A stretch of 64,000 nucleotides of DNA from Ruminococcus sp. (GTDB lineage Bacteria > Bacillota > Clostridia > Oscillospirales > Ruminococcaceae), in assembly GCA_017935865.1 (NCBI GenBank), contig JAGBGT010000118.1, positions 1 through 64,000 of the forward strand. The letters run 5' to 3'. The notes under the pieces are model-generated. The model worked only from the letters and a program-made list of their open reading frames with translations. It made no database searches and was not told the origin of the DNA. The position numbers and the translations under genes are program-made. Positions 7,530 to 14,967 of the stretch are shown in pieces; positions within the stretch are counted from its first letter, which is position 1; the number at the start of each line of letters is the position of its first letter.

Positions 7530-8372
7530 ATGAAGAAAATTATTGCTATGCTTCTTGCACTGACGGCTGTTATGGGTACACTGACTGCCTGCGGTGACAA
7601 GGATGAAAAAGATGACACTAAGGATAAAAGCTCTGTAAGCGACAGCAAGGACGAGGATGACGATGAGTCCTCCGAGGAGGAGACTGAGCCGGAAACTGAG
7701 GCTGAAACTGAGGAAGAGACTGAAGAAGAGACCGAGGAGGAGACCGAAGCTGAGACAGAAGCCAAGGATGAAAGCTCAAAGGCGGAAAACGGCGGCATAG
7801 ATGTTGATGATGCTGAGTATATCGCATTGATCGACGACGTTTTTACAACTATGCGCGATAAGGACTATGACAGCTTTATGAGAGTGCTTATGCCCGATGA
7901 GGTTTGCGACTCTGTAGATGCGTGGGGTATGACGGCAGAGCTGTTCGCCGACAGCCTTGGCGGTCTGGAGGCAGAGGATATAACGTATGACAATGTTTCT
8001 GTCGTTTCCGCAAGACCTGCAACAGACGAGGAGATCTCCTATCTGGAGGGATACTACTCTCTTACGAAGCTGACATATGACGCAGCTAAGAAAGTTGGCG
8101 TGACTCCCGAGGAGATGGTGAATGAAACTGAGATGTCGGAGGAAAAGACTCTTGCTCTTGCAGAGGAACTCGGCGGTCTTGTTGATGTTGATGACTTCGG
8201 CGATCTCCCGGACGAGTATATCTGCGTCGATATTCTGGAATGCAGCATCGTAACATTCGACATCGACGGCGAGACAGACGAACTGGCTGTATACAAGACA
8301 GAGACAGATAATCTCAAGCTGGACATGGTGATCTATCCCATGTACGCGCTGATGAACTCTATGTCAGAATAA
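7530..8372 (+). CDS. lipoprotein with acidic Glu/Thr repeat linker, unknown function
   Basis: A 280-residue exported lipoprotein. The signal peptide has a clear lipobox (LTACG, Cys at about residue 20). A strongly acidic linker follows (about 22-90) with tandem E-E/T-E units, then a globular domain of about 185 residues rich in Asp, Glu and Val. I recognise no catalytic motif. The next gene encodes a distant paralogue with the same signal peptide and domain layout (YDSFMRVLMPDEV matches KEEVMRNCHSEQT in position). It probably presents the domain beyond the wall by the flexible linker. The start ATG has AAAGGA about ten bases upstream. Confidence 0.8.
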   Translation: MKKIIAMLLALTAVMGTLTACGDKDEKDDTKDKSSVSDSKDEDDDESSEEETEPETEAETEEETEEETEEETEAETEAKDESSKAENGGIDVDDAEYIALIDDVFTTMRDKDYDSFMRVLMPDEVCDSVDAWGMTAELFADSLGGLEAEDITYDNVSVVSARPATDEEISYLEGYYSLTKLTYDAAKKVGVTPEEMVNETEMSEEKTLALAEELGGLVDVDDFGDLPDEYICVDILECSIVTFDIDGETDELAVYKTETDNLKLDMVIYPMYALMNSMSE

Positions 8373-8412
8373 TCAGTGATTCCTTAATACCGCACGTTTT
8401 GTGCGGTATTCC
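8370..8412. repeat. MITE type-2 end plus solo palindrome
   Basis: TAATCAGTGATTCCTTAA (starting at the lipoprotein stop codon) matches, with one change, the reverse complement of the terminal sequence at 63945-63963; it is followed by the palindrome AATACCGCAC-GTTTT-GTGCGGTATT. It has no U tract, so it is a weak terminator at best. Confidence 0.55.
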
Positions 8413-8432
8413 TGCGTAGAGGAGGGTCTGGG

Positions 8433-9587
8433 TTGAAGAGAGTTATTTCCATGCTTCTTGCGCTGACGGCTGCCGCAGTCACATTGACGGCTTGCGGCGA
8501 AAAGGCTGAAAACAGCGCTCAGAATGACGAAAGCTCCGTAAGCGGTGCAGAGGAGTCCGTGACGGAAGCGGAACTTCCGGTACAGCCGGAAACCGAGCCT
8601 GAAACTGAGGCGTTTGAGGAAGATCCCACAGGCATAACCGCCGAGGAATGCGACGCCGTGCTGCACAGAATAGCGGATGCGGTCAAATCCGGGGACAAAG
8701 AAGAGGTAATGAGAAACTGCCATTCGGAACAAACCTACAATGCGCTGAAAAATTTCGGCGTACTGGAGATATTCTCCGGCGGTCTTGACAGTCTGGACGG
8801 CGACTCCGAGTTTGAGGTGCGGGCTGTCCGGGAGGCTGAGCCGTCTGTGAAAAAGGCGGCGGAGCTTCAGCATTCCATGCGCACGTATTATTACGGTACT
8901 CTGGCGGAAGCCGGAATAAATTACGAACTGCTTGCAGGCGACGGCGAGATGAGCCGGGAGCAGATGCAGCTTTTGTCGGAGCTTTCTCCGCTTATGAACG
9001 AGGTGAATTTTGCCCGGTCGGAATATACCGATACCGTACAGTTTGACGAGTATGTCATGGTGACGGTTGGCGGAACTTCCGGCGACGGCGTGCCATTTGA
9101 GTCCGTGATAGGAGCATTCAGAGTCGCAGGGGAGGGCGTGAAGATGGATTTTATGACGTCTCCGGCAAACGGCAATGACGGCGTTTCTCCGTCGGAGCTT
9201 GCGTCTACAGTATGCGACGCAGCAAATGCGGCTCTCGAGGGGCTTGCCCAGGGCGGAGCTGATGTAAGCGGTGTTCATTTGCTTGGCATGAACAGCCTTA
9301 TGAACGTGGGCAGCCTGAACGGCAGCTACGAGGAGCTTTTCGACATAATGTCGGAGAATGCGCCTCTGGATAATTACATAGAGCTTTTTATTGTCACCGT
9401 TGACGGAAAATGCCAGTATGCCGCTGGTGTAACGAACAGCGGAGCGGTAGTGACATATCCGGAGGATACGAAGATCACGGGCATAAGCGAGTCGGATCAC
9501 GGACAAGTACCCGATATACAGAGCGTGACCGGCGTTCTGGATTATGACGAGCTGTACAGCAGTGCAGTCGGAGCTATTGGAGGATAA
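8433..9587 (+). CDS. lipoprotein, paralogue of upstream gene, unknown function
   Basis: A 384-residue lipoprotein with a TTG start (GAGGAGG upstream), lipobox LTACG and a short Glu/Pro linker. Its first domain (about 65-250) resembles the only domain of the preceding lipoprotein; a second domain (about 250-384) is extra. No enzymatic motif is recognised. The shared start of the signal peptides (MLLALTA) and adjacency indicate tandem duplication followed by divergence. The stop codon is two bases from the start of the following mini-protein. Confidence 0.8.
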   Translation: MKRVISMLLALTAAAVTLTACGEKAENSAQNDESSVSGAEESVTEAELPVQPETEPETEAFEEDPTGITAEECDAVLHRIADAVKSGDKEEVMRNCHSEQTYNALKNFGVLEIFSGGLDSLDGDSEFEVRAVREAEPSVKKAAELQHSMRTYYYGTLAEAGINYELLAGDGEMSREQMQLLSELSPLMNEVNFARSEYTDTVQFDEYVMVTVGGTSGDGVPFESVIGAFRVAGEGVKMDFMTSPANGNDGVSPSELASTVCDAANAALEGLAQGGADVSGVHLLGMNSLMNVGSLNGSYEELFDIMSENAPLDNYIELFIVTVDGKCQYAAGVTNSGAVVTYPEDTKITGISESDHGQVPDIQSVTGVLDYDELYSSAVGAIGG

Positions 9588-9588
9588 T

Positions 9589-9744
9589 ATGGAATTATTG
9601 ACGTTATTAGCATCACAGATACCTTCTACAGGAGACGAATTTCCGGCGATTCCCCTTGTGATAGTCGGCGGAATCGCAGTGGTTATCGCGATCGTTTCCA
9701 TAATCGCATCTTCTAAGAAAAAAGATGACGATGACGACGAATAA
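9589..9744 (+). CDS. 51-residue membrane mini-protein resembling an orphan sortase sorting signal
   Basis: The protein is MELLTLLASQ, then IPSTGDEFP, a hydrophobic stretch of about 20 residues (IPLVIVGGIAVVIAIVSIIA), and a charged tail SSKKKDDDDDE. This is the architecture of an LPXTG-type cell-wall sorting signal without an attached passenger or a full signal peptide. It starts two bases after the stop of the lipoprotein gene, with GGAGG placed seven bases upstream, so it is translationally coupled. It could be a small membrane protein that only resembles a sorting signal; no sortase gene lies in the window. Confidence 0.65.
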   Translation: MELLTLLASQIPSTGDEFPAIPLVIVGGIAVVIAIVSIIASSKKKDDDDDE

Positions 9745-9795
9745 ATCATATTATCCCACCTTATATATAGTGTATAGAGGTGGGATTTATGATTT
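9743..9795 (+). promoter_or_regulatory. inverted repeat covering RBS and start codon of the PRC-barrel gene
   Basis: AAATCAT (9743-9749) and ATCCCACCT (9753-9761) are complementary to ATGATTT (9789-9795) and AGGTGGGAT (9778-9786), around a 16-base AT-rich loop. The right arm holds the ribosome site and the ATG, so a read-through transcript would hide them. There is no U tract, so this is not a usual terminator. Confidence 0.6.
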
Positions 9796-10079
9796 GCAGT
9801 CTGGAGGAGCTTCGCACAAAGGAAGTCATTGACGTGAAAACCGGCGAAAGGCTGGGGATGATCGACGATCTGCGGCTGAACACGGAAACTTCGGAGGTCA
9901 CGGCTTTGCTCATTTACGGCGGATACCGTTTTTTCGGCATCCTGGGCAGAGAGCGGGACACGGAGATCCCCTGTTCAGCCGTTAAGGTTATAGGCAGTGA
10001 TACCGTGTTGGTGGACGGTTCGCTTTTGACATATTCAACAAATGGCAGGAGGAAATTTTTCAAAAGTTTGTTTGATTAG
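9789..10079 (+). CDS. YlmC/YmxH-family PRC-barrel protein
   Basis: A 96-residue protein with a PRC-barrel fold typical of the YlmC/YmxH family (SLEELRTKEVIDVKTGERLG, IPCSAVKVIGSDTVLVD). In Bacillus these small proteins are expressed during sporulation or general growth and have no firm biochemical role. The start is the ATG at 9789 after AGAGGTGG, rather than a GTG at 9780 that lies inside the ribosome site. Its initiation region is locked in an inverted repeat, suggesting control of translation or need for a promoter inside the loop. Confidence 0.8.
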   Translation: MICSLEELRTKEVIDVKTGERLGMIDDLRLNTETSEVTALLIYGGYRFFGILGRERDTEIPCSAVKVIGSDTVLVDGSLLTYSTNGRRKFFKSLFD

Positions 10080-10094
10080 ACGGATGGAAAATGC

Positions 10095-10123
10095 TTGAAA
10101 AAAATGTTGAATCGTGGTATAAT
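10095..10123 (+). promoter_or_regulatory. promoter of rpsB-tsf
   Basis: TTGAAA (10095-10100), 17 bases, TATAAT (10118-10123) preceded by GTGG. The leader of about 110 bases contains GC-rich complementary segments (CGCAC near 10137 with GTGCG near 10159) that may form an autoregulatory S2 leader; I cannot assign it to a known family. Confidence 0.75.
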
Positions 10124-10238
10124 ATTAAAGCAATTCGCACGCCGGATTTTTACGGGTCGGTGCGGTCTTACAGACTGTGGCACGTATGACAGATGCGGCG
10201 GAGGATTAAACAAATTTTAAATTAGGAGGACTACAACA

Positions 10239-10982
10239 ATGGCAGTAGTTTCAATGAAGCAGCTTCTTGAGGCAGGCGTTCACTTCGGACACCAGACAAG
10301 ACGCTGGAACCCCAAAATGGCACCCTACATCTTCACAGAGAGAAATGGTATCTATATCATTGATCTCCAGAAAACAGTAAAGAAGCTGGAAGAGGCTTAT
10401 ATGTTCGTTCGCGACGTTGCAGCACAGGGCGGCGAGGTTCTCTTCGTAGGTACAAAGAAGCAGGCTGGCGATTCCGTTAAGGAAGAGGCTACACGCGCCG
10501 GCGCACACTACGTAAACGCAAGATGGCTGGGCGGTATGCTCACAAACTTCAAGACTATCCAGACAAGAATCAAGAGACTGGAGCAGCTCCACACAATGGA
10601 AACAGACGGAACATTCGACCTTCTCCCCAAGAAGGAAGTTGTTAAGCTGAACCTGGAGATCGAGAAGCTGGAGAAGTTCCTGGGCGGTATCAAGAACATG
10701 AAGAAGCTCCCCGCTTGTCTTTTCATCGTTGATCCCAGAAAGGAAAAGATCGCAGTAGCTGAGGCTAAGAAGCTCAATATCCCGATCGTTGCTATCGTTG
10801 ATACAAACTGTGATCCTGACGAGGTCGACTACGTTATCCCCGGCAACGACGATGCTATCCGCGCAGTAAAGCTTATCGCTGGCACTGTTGCAAATGCTAT
10901 CATCGAGGGCAGACAGGGCGACGACAACACTGAGGCTGAAGAAGCTCCCGAGGCTGCTGAGGCAGAGGAGTCGGCTGAATAA
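10239..10982 (+). CDS. rpsB: 30S ribosomal protein S2
   Basis: A 247-residue S2: [20 protein letters not shown] at the N-terminus, followed by [18 protein letters not shown], and the C-terminal ADxNCDPDxVDYxIPGNDDA-type motif (here [18 protein letters not shown]). It belongs to the small subunit head near the mRNA exit site. The acidic C-terminal tail of Glu/Ala repeats is longer than in many species. A strong ribosome site (TTAGGAGG) precedes the ATG. tsf follows 62 bases downstream, the usual rpsB-tsf operon, with a GGGCG/CGCCC hairpin in between. Confidence 0.97.
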   Translation: MAVVSMKQLLEAGVHFGHQTRRWNPKMAPYIFTERNGIYIIDLQKTVKKLEEAYMFVRDVAAQGGEVLFVGTKKQAGDSVKEEATRAGAHYVNARWLGGMLTNFKTIQTRIKRLEQLHTMETDGTFDLLPKKEVVKLNLEIEKLEKFLGGIKNMKKLPACLFIVDPRKEKIAVAEAKKLNIPIVAIVDTNCDPDEVDYVIPGNDDAIRAVKLIAGTVANAIIEGRQGDDNTEAEEAPEAAEAEESAE

Positions 10983-11044
10983 TAAAATACATGGGCGGCT
11001 TTTTCGGTCGCCCTTACTATAACATTTAATTGGAGGAAGAGAAA

Positions 11045-11962
11045 ATGGCAAAGGTTTCCGTTGCAGAGATTAAAGAGCTTATGAGCGCGACTGGCGTTGG
11101 CATGATGGACTGCAAGAAGGCACTCGAGGCTAACGACGGCGATATGGATAAGGCAATTGAGTTCCTGAGAGAAAAAGGACTTGCAACACAGGCTAAGAAG
11201 AGCGGCAGAGCAGCCGCCGAGGGCGTTGTTACAGCCGTTGTAAAGGGCAATGTAGGCGTTCTCCTGGAAATCAACACAGAGACAGACTTCGCTGCAAATA
11301 CTGACGATATCAGAAACTTCGTAAGCGGCGTTGCAGATACTATCATCGAGAAGAACCCTGCTGACGTTGAGGCTCTCAAGAACGAGGTCATCAGCGGCGG
11401 CACAGCTACAGTAGGCGAGGTTCTCACAGAGCTTGCCGGCATGAAGATCAGAGAGAATATCGTTATCCGCCGTTTCGTAAGAATGGAGGGCGTTCTGGCT
11501 TCATATATCCACAACGGCGGCAGCATCGGCGTTATGGTCAAGATGGATACAGAGCTTTCCGGCGATGCTGTTGCAGCTATCGGTAAGGACGTAGCTATGC
11601 AGTCCGCAGCTCTCAATGCTCCTTATCTGAAGAGAGAGGACGTTCCGGCTGAGGTTCTGGAGGAAGAGAAGAAGATCATGATGGCTCAGATGGCTGAGGA
11701 TCCTAAGATGGCATCCAAGCCAGAGCAGGTACGCGCTAAGATCGTTGAGGGCAAGATCGGCAAATACTACACAGAGAACTGCCTCCTGGAGCAGGCATTT
11801 GTCAAGGACGACAAGATGTCTGTCAAGGGATATGTTGACGCAGAGGCTAAGAAGCTTGGCGGCACTATCACAGTTACTGACGTTGTACGTTACGAGCGCG
11901 GCGAGGGCGTTGAGAAGAAGGAAGACAATCTTGCTGACGAAGTAGCTAAGATGATAAAATAA
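11045..11962 (+). CDS. tsf: elongation factor Ts
   Basis: A 305-residue EF-Ts, the guanine-nucleotide exchange factor of EF-Tu. It opens with the UBA-like domain (VAEIKELMSATGVGMMDCKKAL), has the EF-Tu-contact motif TDFAAN, and a full dimerisation core of two subdomains. The start follows TTGGAGG. It is the second gene of the rpsB-tsf operon and ends at the stem-loop at 11979-12002. Confidence 0.97.
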   Translation: MAKVSVAEIKELMSATGVGMMDCKKALEANDGDMDKAIEFLREKGLATQAKKSGRAAAEGVVTAVVKGNVGVLLEINTETDFAANTDDIRNFVSGVADTIIEKNPADVEALKNEVISGGTATVGEVLTELAGMKIRENIVIRRFVRMEGVLASYIHNGGSIGVMVKMDTELSGDAVAAIGKDVAMQSAALNAPYLKREDVPAEVLEEEKKIMMAQMAEDPKMASKPEQVRAKIVEGKIGKYYTENCLLEQAFVKDDKMSVKGYVDAEAKKLGGTITVTDVVRYERGEGVEKKEDNLADEVAKMIK

Positions 11963-11976
11963 GAACATGATTATAT

Positions 11977-12004
11977 TTCGGGGAGCGCGGTAAAGCTCCC
12001 CGAT
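11977..12004 (+). terminator. terminator-like hairpin after tsf
   Basis: CGGGGAGC/GCTCCCCG stem of eight pairs with an eight-base loop followed by ATTTA. The U tract is weak, so read-through into the next gene is possible. Confidence 0.5.
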
Positions 12005-12036
12005 TTACGGGATTTAAGGGATTTTAGGTGGTTTTT

Positions 12037-12687
12037 ATGAAACTTAGAACAAGAATTTTGATGATCGTTGCAATATTAGGAGCGGTTTTATTCGCTATGG
12101 GAATCGGCAACACGCTCCTGCTTATCAAGGGTGATACTGTTGATCTGACTGATCCGGTAAGCTCCTTTGACGATACGGCGCTCTGCCAGGGCAAGATCGA
12201 CTTTGTTATCGGACCTTTTGCGACTCTTGAAGAGACGCGCAAGAGATACGGCGTCACAACAAGCAAGACAGAGACTGATTTCTTCCTTGTAAGCAACCTG
12301 GAAGAGGGCACTGCATTTGTTGTCTTTTCTACCGGAAACAAGGAAATGAGGGAGAAGCTTACAAATGCCTCCGAAAAGTGGGAGAAGTTCCTGGAGGATG
12401 AATCCGCCGCGAATGATGAGGCTCCTTACGTTGATATTGACTTCAAGGGCAGACTTTCCAAGCAGTATGACGATGACGATTTTGACGGGTACTACAATGA
12501 TGTAAAGAATTATCTCAGTCTTTCGGCATCTGATTGCGGTAAAATGAGGATCGTAGACGGAGAGCTTTCAAGCTTCTATCCGATCACGACCGTAGCAGGC
12601 GGAGTGGCGATGCTGGCTGGCATTATCGGTCTGATTCTGGGCGCTGTCAGCGACAAGAAAAAGAAGCAGCAGGAAGAACTCTGGTAA
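12037..12687 (+). CDS. two-TM membrane protein, unknown function
   Basis: A 216-residue protein not recognised by family. A transmembrane helix lies near the N-terminus (about residues 5-27) and a second near the C-terminus (about 183-205), followed by a basic tail KKKKQQ. The intervening 150 residues are probably extracytoplasmic and include an acidic stretch (DDDDFDGYYNDVKNY). ATG at 12037 is chosen because AGGTGG, which contains the alternative GTG, is its ribosome site. It may be transcribed by read-through from rpsB-tsf and ends at a strong stem-loop. Confidence 0.75.
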   Translation: MKLRTRILMIVAILGAVLFAMGIGNTLLLIKGDTVDLTDPVSSFDDTALCQGKIDFVIGPFATLEETRKRYGVTTSKTETDFFLVSNLEEGTAFVVFSTGNKEMREKLTNASEKWEKFLEDESAANDEAPYVDIDFKGRLSKQYDDDDFDGYYNDVKNYLSLSASDCGKMRIVDGELSSFYPITTVAGGVAMLAGIIGLILGAVSDKKKKQQEELW

Positions 12688-12706
12688 AATATTTTCAACA
12701 ATTTAC

Positions 12707-12752
12707 AGCTCACATTTTTGTAGGAAATGACAAAAATGTGAGCTTATTATTT
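12707..12752 (+). terminator. intrinsic terminator
   Basis: Perfect 15-pair stem (12707-12721 with 12730-12744), eight-base loop, then TATTATTTAT. Confidence 0.75.
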
Positions 12753-12765
12753 ATGAATAAAACAC

Positions 12766-12794
12766 TTGCCATATTGACAAAAATATGATATAAT
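12766..12794 (+). promoter_or_regulatory. promoter of MoxR operon
   Basis: TTGCCA (12766-12771), 17 bases, TATAAT (12789-12794). A TTGACA at 12774 is too close to the -10 to serve. Confidence 0.65.
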
Positions 12795-12871
12795 AGTATC
12801 AAGCATAATTGTATGAGTATGCTGTTATGCCGGAATTATCGGTATTTTCACCAAATCCAGAGGTAAAAAAT

Positions 12872-13810
12872 ATGAACAGTAGGATAAAAGCCCTTGCCGA
12901 TTCCATAGGTCGGGTCATCGTGGGCAAGGAAGATACGGTCATCAGGCTTATTGCCGCTATGCTCTGCGAGGGTCATGTGCTGCTGGAGGATGTGCCCGGC
13001 GTGGGAAAAACCCAGCTCATAACGGCTCTTTCCCGGTCTGTCGGCGGAAAATTCAACAGAATACAGTTGACCCCGGACGTTATGCCGTCCGATATTGCCG
13101 GTTTTACTATGTATGACGGAAAATCAGGGGAGTTTATCTACCGCGATGGCGCGGTTATGTGCAATTTTCTCCTTGCGGATGAGATAAACCGTGCCTCCCC
13201 GAAAGTGCAGTCCGCGCTGCTGGAGGCAATGGAGGAACGTCAGATCTCCATGGACGGCACAACTCACCGCCTGCCCAGACCTTTCCTTGTTATGGCGACC
13301 CAGAATCCCGTGGAGACCTACGGCACATTTCACCTCCCGGAAGCCCAGATGGACAGATTCTTCATGAAGCTTTCCATGGGATATCCCGACCTTGAGGAGG
13401 AACTGAAGATACTTGAACGCACGGAAATGCACAACCCCATTGAAAACATCCCCGAGCCGGCTGTGACCGTGGAGGAGGTGCTGCAAATGCAGGAAGATGT
13501 GCGGAATATCCGCGTTTCCGACGGCGTGCGGAGATATGTAGTCGACCTTGTGGCTTTCACAAGAAGCGACAGAAACGCAGCCCTCGGCATCAGCCCAAGA
13601 GGAAGCATCGCCCTGTATAAGGCGGCAAAAGCTTTCGCCTACATCTATGAGCGGAGCTACGTCACCCCCGACGATGTGAAGAAAGCGGCGGTTTCCGTCC
13701 TCGCCCACAGACTGATACTTTCTCCCCAGGGAAAAAGCGAATTCGGAACGGCGGAGGCATATATCGAGGGCGTGCTGAAAAGCATCCCCGTGCCTGCAAT
13801 GGGAAGCTGA
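12872..13810 (+). CDS. MoxR-family AAA+ ATPase
   Basis: A 312-residue MoxR ATPase. Walker A is EDVPGVGKT, Walker B is LLADEINRASPKVQ, sensor 1 is MATQNP, and the arginine-finger region is DRFFMKL. These proteins act as chaperone-like remodelers and are normally encoded with a DUF58 protein and a transglutaminase-like membrane protein, exactly as here. ATG at 12872 has AGAGGT about eight bases upstream; earlier in-frame starts lack a site. The stop lies one base before the DUF58 start. Confidence 0.92.
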   Translation: MNSRIKALADSIGRVIVGKEDTVIRLIAAMLCEGHVLLEDVPGVGKTQLITALSRSVGGKFNRIQLTPDVMPSDIAGFTMYDGKSGEFIYRDGAVMCNFLLADEINRASPKVQSALLEAMEERQISMDGTTHRLPRPFLVMATQNPVETYGTFHLPEAQMDRFFMKLSMGYPDLEEELKILERTEMHNPIENIPEPAVTVEEVLQMQEDVRNIRVSDGVRRYVVDLVAFTRSDRNAALGISPRGSIALYKAAKAFAYIYERSYVTPDDVKKAAVSVLAHRLILSPQGKSEFGTAEAYIEGVLKSIPVPAMGS

Positions 13811-13811
13811 C

Positions 13812-14963
13812 ATGGGAAGTGTGATTTCCGCCCTTGCCATAGCGTTTCTCCTCTACATATTCACGTTTTTCATGGATGGCGATATCGGCATCGTCCTCAT
13901 TTCGTTTATGGTCATCGCACCGCTGATCTCGCTGGCTTTCGGGCTTGGCGGACGCAAAAGGGCGAGAATCTCCATGAGCTGCGACGGCTTCGTGAAAAAA
14001 GGCAGCAGGCTGAAAGTTACCGTGACTGTGGAGAAAAGCGGTTTTTTCCCGCTGGGGATGATCGAGCTTCATCTGTCGGCGTCGGAGGTTTTCTCCGGTG
14101 AAAAGGACATCTATCGGCTGACCGTTATCGGACGGGACAGCAGAAGCTTTACATATGAGCTGGAGGCGAAGATCGGCGGCAACGGCAGGATTGCCGTTGC
14201 AGAGGCTTATTCCTGCGGATTTCTGGGATTTCTGAAATTCCGGCTCGGCACGCCGCTTCCGCCGGATATAAGCGTGGGAGTCATCCCGGAGATACCCGAG
14301 GCGTCAAGCGCATCCAGGCTGATACGGTCTATCGCGGACTCTGTCGTCACCTCCGACGAGGAGGAAAGCAGCGATACCGCACTGCTCTTTTCAGCCAACA
14401 CCGCGCCGGGCTACGAGCACCGGGAGTACGAGCAGGGCGACGCCATAAAGCGGATAAACTGGAAGCTTTCGGTCAAAAAGGACAAGCTCATGGTGCGCCT
14501 GGACGAGGCGGTGGCGTCGATACGTCCGGTCATTGCGCTGGATCTGTACAGAAAGGGTGCGGCGGACAGCAGTGTCCTGACGGATGAGGAGAGGATAATA
14601 TGCTCGGCTTTTGCCCTTGTTTCGCTTCTGGTGAAGCAGGGAATAGCCTGCACTTTTCTGTACCACGGTCAGGGAGGGGAGACGGTGTCCGAAAATGTGG
14701 AAACTCCCGACCAGACCGGTCAGCTTCTGCTGAAAGTAATTGCTGAAAAGGTAGTGCCGGAGCAGCGTATAAGGCTGCTTGATACATCAGCCTGTGCCTG
14801 CGTCATAGCCTCCACGGATCTCAGCGCGGAGCTTGCGGAGATCACGGCTGCTTTTGAGGACAGGGAAAGTGTCAGCCTGATCGGAAAATCGGCTGATGCC
14901 GAAAATAAAACCGACCTTCCCATGTGGTATCTGGACGGCGACAATAATTTCAAGCAGGTATAA
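13812..14963 (+). CDS. DUF58 domain protein
   Basis: A 383-residue protein with two hydrophobic N-terminal segments (about 5-45), a beta-rich middle and the DUF58 signature (EHREYEQGDAIKRINWKLS, where the family has the R-x-Y-x-x-G-D...I-x-W pattern). The C-terminal half resembles a VWA-like fold. It is the partner of MoxR ATPases in a widespread but poorly understood module. It overlaps in regulation with the neighbours: one base after MoxR and five before the transglutaminase gene. Confidence 0.88.
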   Translation: MGSVISALAIAFLLYIFTFFMDGDIGIVLISFMVIAPLISLAFGLGGRKRARISMSCDGFVKKGSRLKVTVTVEKSGFFPLGMIELHLSASEVFSGEKDIYRLTVIGRDSRSFTYELEAKIGGNGRIAVAEAYSCGFLGFLKFRLGTPLPPDISVGVIPEIPEASSASRLIRSIADSVVTSDEEESSDTALLFSANTAPGYEHREYEQGDAIKRINWKLSVKKDKLMVRLDEAVASIRPVIALDLYRKGAADSSVLTDEERIICSAFALVSLLVKQGIACTFLYHGQGGETVSENVETPDQTGQLLLKVIAEKVVPEQRIRLLDTSACACVIASTDLSAELAEITAAFEDRESVSLIGKSADAENKTDLPMWYLDGDNNFKQV

Positions 14964-14967
14964 AAGT

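Noticed and set aside
8373..9749. 458-residue minus-strand open frame opposite the lipoprotein gene
   Set aside because: No recognisable domain, no ribosome site; a codon-bias shadow of the plus-strand gene.
12774..12779. TTGACA as -35 for the MoxR promoter
   Set aside because: Only nine bases from the -10; TTGCCA at 12766 has 17.
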